Below, piece after piece: positions 59,401-64,000 of a DNA stretch of 64,000 nucleotides. The position numbers were made by a program, and so were the translations under genes. How positions within the stretch are numbered: the first letter of the stretch is position 1; each line of letters begins with the position of its first letter. Location of the stretch: contig OX457039.1 of the NCBI GenBank assembly GCA_949752735.1, positions 28,760,920-28,824,919 on the forward strand, read 5' to 3'. The DNA comes from Lumbricus terrestris (lineage: Eukaryota; Annelida; Clitellata; Crassiclitellata; Lumbricidae). Below the pieces are notes generated by a model. That model searched no databases. It was given only the letters and a program-made list of their open reading frames with translations, and was not told where the DNA came from.

Positions 59401-62400
59401 ATTTTACGTGAAAGTGTGTTCAGGCCTTAAGCTGGTGTTGTTGGAGACTGAAAATATGGCAACTCCATACCTTGAAATCAGAATTTCAGAGTTTCTGCAG
59501 CGGGATTACTTTCAGACTTCCATCTGGTGCGATTTAAATTTCTTTTCACCCATTACTCACGAGATTTACATTACATTTACATTACAGCCTCCTTTGTTGA
59601 CCTTTGCATTGAGGGTGTAGCTTGCCATCCGTTTTGCATGGTCAAGGGGTTTGACTGTTGACCCAATTACCAAGGCTATCAAGGATGAAATTATGTACCA
59701 AGGCAAAAGAATTTGTCAGATTAGATTATATTAGACATTCTTCTGACTAATGTTTAAAAATCTCTTTTAAGATGTTGGATTGTTTTGGATACTGATGCTA
59801 ACTATTTCATTAATATTGTTACTTAGATTATCTCGTACTTAGTCGAGTTCTATTAAAGTCTTTCAATCAGGTTAGAACTAACTAACTCAACATTGATATG
59901 TGGTTGAATTAATAAAATTGCAGGAAATGTATGAAGGAGGATGACCAGTGCTTAAAGCTGAACAGTTCACGTACAGCTGGATCCCTGCTGTCTTGTGACA
60001 GTTGGGCACATATTAGGATTGCAATTGATAGCACGTCAGCTGGTGTACTTGTTGACCTTGAAAACAACACATCTTGGAAAACAGTCTTGAGCTGGCTCTC
60101 TCAGGAGTCATTGGATTGGATCGTGTACCTTAAGGTTGGAGCTCTGTACCATGAAATTGTGTACAAGGTATACAGAGGGAAGCCTTATTTTGATTCACAT
60201 AAGTGTAAGTTATGACTTTGCTCCATATATGAGAGATTCATAAAAGCACCATATTACTACAAAAACTTGTATTACTAGTTAACAGACATGAAACTGGTGT
60301 ATCTTTGATAGACACTTGGTATCTGTTGTTGACAAGCATTTTTGGCGGTTAAGAGAGGAAGTCAATGTTGTCAAATCAGTGCTGCCGTTGTGAAAAACAT
60401 TTGTCTACTAGGGCACTAAATTTGCTCTCTTGTTAATTATTGCAGACTGTGGTGTCCCATTTTGAACTACATTATATTGATCTGACATTGAAACCTGATG
60501 GTATGGAATGGCTTCCCCCTTGGACTGTGTCTATCCCTTAGGCCACTCTCTGATACCTACTATGAGCATTGTTTTGACCATGCAAAAGATTGTGCAGCTC
60601 AAACTACTAATAGCGTGGAGCAGAAGTCCCTCATTGGTGGCGGAAGCTGAAGCACATCTGGCTTTCATAGAGCCATCAGATGGTCATAGAGGCATTGTTA
60701 CAAACAAGTGTTCATTGTGTCTTGCCACCAGTGGTCAAAGTCACTCCAAAAACCCATGCTTTCTGTACCAAGACTATAAGTATCCAGTTGTAGATACCAT
60801 GCATAAGCTCACATTCCAAGACTCTACCCTATCAGGAAGTCACTTAGTCAAAATAGCATGCAAAGAAAATTCCAGTTAAATGTGCAAAGTTGGCCGATTG
60901 ATTGTTAATTTCAGAAGTTCACTTGCATTTTCATAATTATTATCTTCGGGATATTCTGCTAATGAGACCAGTATGTCAGCGAATTAATAAATTTGTGCAA
61001 TTTCAATAATGATAAAGATTGTCCAAATGATGTTGATAAATTAGTAAAGAAAATAATTATATATATATATATATATATAAAATATATAATTGCCATTTTA
61101 CGGATAATAGTTTATGTTGACATGTCAAAGAGAAAAGTGCATTTTGTTTTACTTTTTTAGCTACAGATGTTCAGAATACATGCCTTTATACTCTGGAGGA
61201 AGTGAGCATGAAAAATTCGTTAGTACCCTGTGGCCGTGGTTATATAGACTCGAGAAGTTGTAACCAATGTGGCTGTTGTTTCAGCTCTCATCTCACTCCA
61301 CAGTGCTTTTATCCAAAAGGTCTGCTTTATGGTTTTATACTTATTTTTATTTTTTCTGAAATAAGAGAAACCCAGATATTATGAAAACTATCTTAACTGT
61401 TTGAACAACTTATGCATTTACCGGTAACTGTCAGGCCCTTCTCCAACTTTAAACAATTAATCTGAGCATAGGTGGCAAAAAATGATATCTAGTATTACAG
61501 ATATTGATTGTCGTTTCGTTTTGCTCCTTTTGTTTTTTATTACATTGTTTATTACTGTTCTTCCAACAACCAGTCTTTGATCTCCCAGCATCTTACAAGG
61601 ATTATTTTGCACTTAGGGCCCTACCTAGCGGGATTTTTCCCTTCAGATTTACCATTGTTTCCATGCACTGCCTTTATAACTGATCAGGTTTTTTTTACGT
61701 TTTTTGTTTTCAACTGTTTAATAATCGTCTTGTGTTCGATTCTTTGGGAGCAATAAAATTCAAAATAAATAAATAAAACAAATTCTGGTGTAAGAATAGT
61801 ATATTTAAAAAACTGCTTGTGAAAGCCAAAATGTTGTTTGCAATTGGTCGATTAATAAAGAATATTCTATTCTATTGTTATGTTCAGTCTATAAATTTAT
61901 GTAGCAGCCTTCAAAATATCTACTGTTGCAAGAATTAGTATATTTAAAAAACTGCTGTGAAAGCCAAAATGTTGTTTGCATCCTGAGAGGCTGTCGTTTG
62001 TATACTTACTGTAAAGTACTGGTGTAATTTGGCCAACAATTTCTTCCTCTGGCGTTGGCATATGAAGCTATTGACAGCTCGTGCTTATTATTCTAGATAC
62101 AGAGCTTGGAGCCAAATAATCTTTCCATTTTCTTAGTCCATTTATGTTTTTCTGGTGCTAGTTCTTTGTTTTTTTAGAATGGCAATGTGTGATTAAGCTA
62201 CGTTCTTATTATGGGAGAAACACTGGAGGAGGATATATGAAAATAAATGGAAGAATGTTCTTTCCATCACCAACTCAAAGCTTCACTGGCATTGCCATAG
62301 GTCTTATTGTGCCTGATGTAACAGCAGGATGTAGATTTTATGACATTAAAGAATTTGATGATTCAGTGAACACGGAAATTGCACTCTCTGCATATATTGC

Positions 62401-63424
62401 TGGAATTCCAGCAGGAATGGAATATGTTGTCATAACAGGTGCTGTATTAATGAACACTGTTATTTTATGCTGAACTACTCTAGAGCTGGAAGCTTTTGAA
62501 ATGTGGGTATGGAGAAAGATGGAGAAAATTAGTAGAATAAAGCATGTTACGAACGAGGAAGTGCTGACGATGATAGAAGAGAAAAGATCTCTGCTAGATG
62601 CAATAAAGACAAGACAAAAGAATTGGGTAGGACATTTGCTGCGAGGAAACTCACTGCAGAAAGAAATAATTGAAGGAAGATTGGAGGGGAAAAGATGCAG
62701 AGGAAGACCTAGACAAAAACAGCTGGATGGGATGATGCAGAAGGGTTACAGAGAACTTAAGGACATGGCACAACAGCGTGAAAGATGGAGACATTGGACA
62801 TTTGGACCTGCCACTTGGCAGAGAACCTAAAGAAAGACTCTAGATTCAGTTGCTCTAACTATAGCTTCTTGCTCTTCCATTTACTGATGGCAAGTCCTGA
62901 CTTCTTATTTAGTGGACATGTATATATTTAGCATTTAGAATAAGTTCAGATTTTAAGACATCTAGCGTTAACTTTTTGCACAGTGAGTTCTGCACAGTTG
63001 TGAATTTTAATCACCAGTATCAATCATCTGTTCAAGCTCTACTGATCTTCTGACTGGCAGAGGTCCAAGGCTGTGCACTGTGTAGCCTAGTCGTCGAAGG
63101 TGACTGACGACATTTCTACATTTTACTTGTTTGTGCAGATGTAGAACTTTACAGTGACCTTTCATCTCTGCTACCCAGTGATGTACTGATGAATTGGCTA
63201 ATGATAAACAATTAATTGTTTCACATGTGCTTTTTTCACAGGAAATCTACCTGTTAAGAAACTGGAAAAGAGTCTGATGCTGTTAATTAAAGAAGGTTTC
63301 GAAATTTCTGACATTGGTGCCAACGGATTATTTGCTGGTTACTCTATTAAGGGTCAACCTAAGAAGACACAGCTTGTGAAGTCAAGCAGTCAGACCTACG
63401 TCAACATTTCTGTCACAATCAAAG
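46326..63424 (+). CDS. multidomain SRCR-FAMeT-trefoil-ILEI receptor-like protein, partial
   Basis: Ten exons, all GT/AG: 46326-46401, 46712-46835, 49964-50172, 51572-51692, 52279-52484, 59319-59526, 59924-60204, 61161-61319, 62178-62438, 63242-63424. They sum to 609 codons plus 1 nt and continue past the window. Residues 1-25 form a hydrophobic signal peptide. SRCR domains lie at about 27-135 and 137-245, each with six core Cys (group A pattern) and a GQWGTVCN / GRWGAVCN block. A FAMeT-like (Methyltransf_FA) module spans about 246-408, a P-type trefoil 409-461, and an ILEI/FAM3-like domain 462-609. Entry to the secretory pathway is indicated; later exons decide whether it is anchored. SRCR and trefoil modules usually bind ligands or mucins, so a surface or innate-recognition role is plausible but inferred. 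The exon 6 donor (GTGCGA) is weak, though phase agrees. Confidence 0.85.
47373..47462. repeat. 90-bp perfect palindrome with TA core
   Basis: Arms read ATAGAAGTTTTTTTGACC...ACAAC on both strands with a (TA)n centre at 47417/47418. I find no mismatch over the 45-bp arms. It could form a long hairpin or cruciform. In intron 2 of the receptor-like gene. Confidence 0.95.
47821..49777. mobile_element. hAT-like non-autonomous element (1.96 kb)
   Basis: Ends CAGGCCCGGATTAAGCC and, inverted, CAGGGCCGGATTAACC, flanked by the perfect 8-bp duplication CGTTTAGG (47813-47820, 49778-49785). Subterminal 'gggggcccgccgcc' at both ends. No transposase seen; two open stretches near 49135-49500 show no recognised domain. 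Confidence 0.93.
50379..50538. mobile_element. hAT-like MITE (160 bp)
   Basis: Ends CAGGGTTTAAAGTGG and, inverted, CAGTGGTTAAAGTGG, flanked by the perfect 8-bp duplication ATTATAAC (50371-50378, 50539-50546). Contains repeated 'gcgttcccactgctcacc'. Confidence 0.92.
50561..51331. mobile_element. Tc1/mariner-like element with long inverted repeats
   Basis: TA duplications flank ends CAGGGTGGGCCATAAA, with inverted similarity continuing about 230 bp inward (matching 'ggccaagatat', 'gtgaggccacc' and 'gacttaataaaat' segments). Only about 300 bp lie between the arms, with no transposase. A non-autonomous foldback-type derivative. Confidence 0.8.
51572..52484 (+). other. second SRCR domain (two exons)
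   Basis: Exons 51572-51692 and 52279-52484, split at the same phase-2 position as in the first domain (before TACNQLGY). Six Cys (VCN, ACN, RCT, QCQ, QCS, WCI). The identical split position shows the two domains arose by duplication of a two-exon unit. Confidence 0.93.
52590..52725 (+). mobile_element. CR1-like LINE 3' tail
   Basis: 'ttctttgctcaaaaccag' coding end and 'cctattagaggcgctttataatacaatacaat' tail, as at 4540-4862. Confidence 0.55.
53181..53456 (+). repeat. LTR promoter segment A, copy 1
   Basis: Begins TGGAGTATGGATGG and contains TATAAAAGGG at 53414-53423. Over 95 percent the same as 56888-57162. Read as the U3 part of an LTR: promoter-like content and repeated position. Confidence 0.75.
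54005..54953 (+). pseudogene. gag N-terminal coiled-coil ORF, broken copy
   Basis: Same coding sequence as 57980-58900, but a 2-bp deletion near 54111 shifts frame and an extra G in the G-run (eight versus seven, about 54909-54916) shifts it again. The encoded start is acidic (SDERLDEDDD) followed by a Gln/Glu-rich coiled coil, then a basic NRRSARLKEKPRQDY segment. Apart from these two lesions the frame would run toward the gag of 55069-56922. Confidence 0.75.
55069..56922 (+). CDS. gag-protease polyprotein fragment of the LTR element
   Basis: 617 codons; the frame is open further upstream to about 54907. Arg/Glu/Asp-rich start, capsid-like helical region at about 220-400, a zinc knuckle at about 489 (CYICGGGHLQRHC), repeated NWNRNWN, and an aspartic protease motif LLDTGST at about 561. 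The protein ends when segment A of the downstream copy begins (56888), removing the rest of protease and all of pol. Function of the intact relative: particle formation and processing. Dead as a polymerase source. Confidence 0.9.
   Translation: MGEMRNFGNRTERQMEHGSTGGILVRRDRERNERNDFNEETERMGRILDYDRHTENATDERTDRQEDNRRLRFDERVCVDDDEIVYDDVGHSSSYRRQNKNFEYNSGGSFNEAEIDSNTLARRRHEYRLPLQTRNNADCTTTMSGARTSRPCVPIAMMMTNSMNTVYPSTIPLRLNHEAAQQYQPGTYNPTTSTATQTTANETSYITQPVYKPVVDNANVSTPNKNNQIKLGSYDGKTELTAFLRKFKICRNQNGWNERDSLNHLTCALTDEAARVVPDDELEELESAERLVERLKARYGTEEQQVMFQVQLNSRRQKPNEDLAQLAAEISRLMTMAYPGKATVHSEMIGIKAYLDALGDRELSLKVLEKEPKKLDEAVKISLRLHSYKQAERGINSGNRGNDRVRTIGENDDNSEDEVEMRYRNNSNGNGRRNSDGRNQGRSDVRDLRPPNNNNRYYAQRYNNNQHRNAQQQSYHRNNQRFQPDMRRCYICGGGHLQRHCEYNMQNGGNWNRNWNRNWNGNWRNEPGNYGQGPPMQHVRHVPNASSAYLKMKLHGKWRNCLLDTGSTICLAPARLVRQADIRPSQHTLYAANNSQIIVLGRTRLRLEYGWMYVRAS
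56888..57162 (+). repeat. LTR promoter segment A, copy 2
   Basis: Matches 53181-53456, TATAAAA at 57120-57126. It joins directly to the protease coding sequence on its left. Confidence 0.75.
57161..57508 (+). repeat. segment C (pol/gag end and polypurine run), extra copy
   Basis: Also present at 54578-54926 and 58553-58900. Encodes NRRSARLKEKPRQDY..., ending in AAAAGGGGGGG. Here it is placed between segment A and the primer-binding site, unlike in copy 1. Confidence 0.8.
57509..57526 (+). other. primer-binding site, tRNA-Ser(GCT) type
   Basis: TGGCGACGAGGATGGGAT is complementary to 18 nt at the 3' end (including CCA) of animal tRNA-Ser(GCT), as I know that tRNA. It follows GTCACAA. A degenerate relative (TGGCGGCGAGGATG) sits at 54927-54940. 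Confidence 0.75.
57980..58948 (+). CDS. coiled-coil ORF of the LTR element, intact copy
   Basis: 322 codons. Acidic start, coiled coil at about 30-115 with direct repeats of 'ECQREM', then a Glu/Arg-rich part, the basic segment NRRSARLKEKPRQDY near 190, and a Gly/Ser/Pro-rich end. The last 16 codons run out of the element into intron sequence. Probably the gag N-terminus fused to, or continuing into, a region that elsewhere precedes a capsid. No catalytic motif. Confidence 0.7.
   Translation: MSRVSESDERLDEDDDGPRPPGLDSTLMAMLTQINQTLTGVDGRQKGIDECQREMLECQREMDGRQRELASKVMAMAEQVEIVYAEQDIMQTRLENTIQEWEERFSDLRRFPNAASGIDRQRFLEEERESRQELGCPMEERGHPTAFERAIQTNPDHEGNVVVEYCFTAPHSAAPCQRVGEEEGASTGDVQGNRRSARLKEKPRQDYLQMDRLGLPSQAGYSQSDQPRFDEGSRDQNVGGAPGVGLGVVHQTAGLSTPAGHLRDYMAFERSQPSLCLDERMAGRGTMEFPAGSARPERSSVKGGERHKSRIGYVERMVFSFE
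59319..60204 (+). other. FAMeT-like (Methyltransf_FA) domain, two exons
   Basis: Exons 59319-59526 and 59924-60204. Hallmarks of the family are visible: NFEFYVKVCSGLKLVLLE (family: F.V.A..D.H..L), TPYLEIRIS (Y.I.IGG), WAHIRIAID (FWI.W..G) and SWKTVLSW...WIVYLKVGAL (FL.W.D......VG). Despite the name, the fold is a carbohydrate-binding-like sandwich with no proven methyltransferase activity in such proteins. A chance resemblance is less likely because motif order and spacing all fit. Confidence 0.7.
60205..61160 (+). other. intron with an open stretch of unknown meaning
   Basis: An open + strand frame of 123 codons (60508-60879) without recognised domain, and at 60446 a CAG acceptor followed in the expected phase by a CGVPF codon run then a stop. 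Confidence 0.35.
61161..61319 (+). other. P-type trefoil domain exon
   Basis: One phase 1-1 exon with all six trefoil Cys in order: C(LYT..), PCGRGY, RSC, GCC pair, and QCFYPK. There is one additional Cys just before the GCC pair. The CFYP ending and GCCF block are diagnostic. Confidence 0.88.
62178..63424 (+). other. ILEI/FAM3-like domain, two exons
   Basis: Exons 62178-62438 and 63242-63424, both phase 1-1. Pattern: VIKLRSYYG....GYMKING (family: I.VRS.G...G...I.VNG), GIAIGLIVPDVTAG (G.NVVVLDP..G), FDDSVNTEIALSAYIAGIPAGMEYVVIT (FDT......L..FI..LP.G..V), then LLIKEGFEISDIGANGLFAGYSIKG (GS..I..LGYR....VIG.KG). FAM3/ILEI proteins are secreted cytokine-like factors; in mosaic proteins the domain is thought to bind sugars or proteins. 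Confidence 0.82.
62483..62830 (+). mobile_element. non-LTR retrotransposon polymerase C-terminal fragment
   Basis: An uninterrupted 109-codon frame (from 62501) reading FEMWVWRKMEKISRIKH...NWVGHLLRG...KRCRGRPR...RERW. This is the common C-terminal part of animal endonuclease-reverse transcriptases (MWCWRRM...WIGHILR...RGRPR). Only 45 bp after the ILEI exon donor; no upstream RT remains. Intact coding suggests recent arrival. Confidence 0.85.
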
Positions 63425-63485
63425 GTACGATCTCAGACATTTTACTCATTACAACTTCCAATTTGGTGGAAGCATGTATATGTGG

Positions 63486-63693
63486 TTTACTAAATGTGCT
63501 GGTAAGGTGTTTGTGCTGAATTTAATGTGCACATTACTAAGTTATATTTTTATATCACTTGGAAAACACTGAACAGGAGAAGAGATTTATTTATTAAATG
63601 TGCTAGTAAGGTGTTTGTGCTGAATTTAACGTGCACATAACTAGGTTATATTTTTATATCACTTGGAAAACGCTGATCAGGAGAAGAGTTTGA
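63486..63693. repeat. 104-bp tandem duplication
   Basis: Two copies with about 7 differences ('gtaaggtgtttgtgctgaatt' at 63502 and 63606). In the intron after the second ILEI exon. Confidence 0.92.
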
Positions 63694-64000
63694 TTAAATT
63701 TGAGAATTTTATTTATAAGAAATTTGATTTATGCAAAAATGAGTCAAAATCACAGGATAAAGCATGCAGTGAAGTGTTAAAATCAAGGTTTAAGTATTGA
63801 AAATTATTCTGGTAGCCATTGATTGATCACTATTTTGTGTTATGGGCATATACTCAGAGGTGTGTGCAATACAACAAATGTGTAATCTGCTGCACAACTG
63901 CACATACGTACAGATTTACATATAGAATTGGATTCAGTTACACTAAACCACTTGTGATTTTTCATAATATATGAATTTACTTTTATGAATTGGGTTTCTT

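Overview
This window is animal nuclear DNA. Genes are split into short exons with consensus GT/AG introns, two of them are metazoan housekeeping genes with ancestral-looking exon phases, and the rest is dense in transposons (CR1/L2-like LINEs, hAT, Helitron, Tc1/mariner, piggyBac- and Harbinger-like MITEs, a Ty3/gypsy-like LTR element). An invertebrate, probably marine, is most likely because of the SRCR/FAMeT/trefoil/ILEI receptor-like gene and the CR1-like tails that end in 'gcgctttata' plus an AT-rich tail. I cannot place the phylum.

Layout. An unassigned + strand exon lies at 801-1111. CSN5/JAB1 (COP9 signalosome JAMM deneddylase) occupies 13145 to 3214 on the - strand: 8 exons, 334 residues, frame-checked. 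Its last intron carries a 2.8-kb hAT-like element with a Helitron nested inside. Positions 13146-19189 hold only repeat remnants and probably the kinesin light chain 3' UTR. Kinesin light chain occupies 33415 to 19190 on the - strand: 16 coding exons, 629 codons, summing exactly in frame. It has two tandem 90-nt versions of one TPR exon that look mutually exclusive. Positions 33423-46325 are intergenic and full of mobile elements. From 46326 to beyond the window end, on the + strand, is a secreted or membrane multidomain protein: signal peptide, two SRCR domains, a farnesoic-acid-O-methyltransferase-like (FAMeT) domain, a P-type trefoil and an ILEI/FAM3-like domain. All ten exons keep frame, and every domain is bounded by phase-1 introns.

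Mobile elements. Seven hAT-like insertions were delimited by terminal inverted repeats plus 8-bp target duplications (one with one mismatch). Two Helitrons have TC...CTAG ends at A/T sites. The 5.7-kb gypsy-like block at 53181-58900 in the fifth intron of the receptor gene is a rearranged tandem: gag-protease without reverse transcriptase, repeated promoter-bearing segments, and an 18-nt primer-binding site matching the 3' end of tRNA-Ser(GCT).

The strongest leads are the apparently new receptor-like domain combination, the duplicated kinesin light chain cargo-domain exon, a 44-bp inverted copy of a CSN5 splice donor in a neighbouring intron, and the chimeric LTR element. All calls come from reading the sequence; no database search was run.
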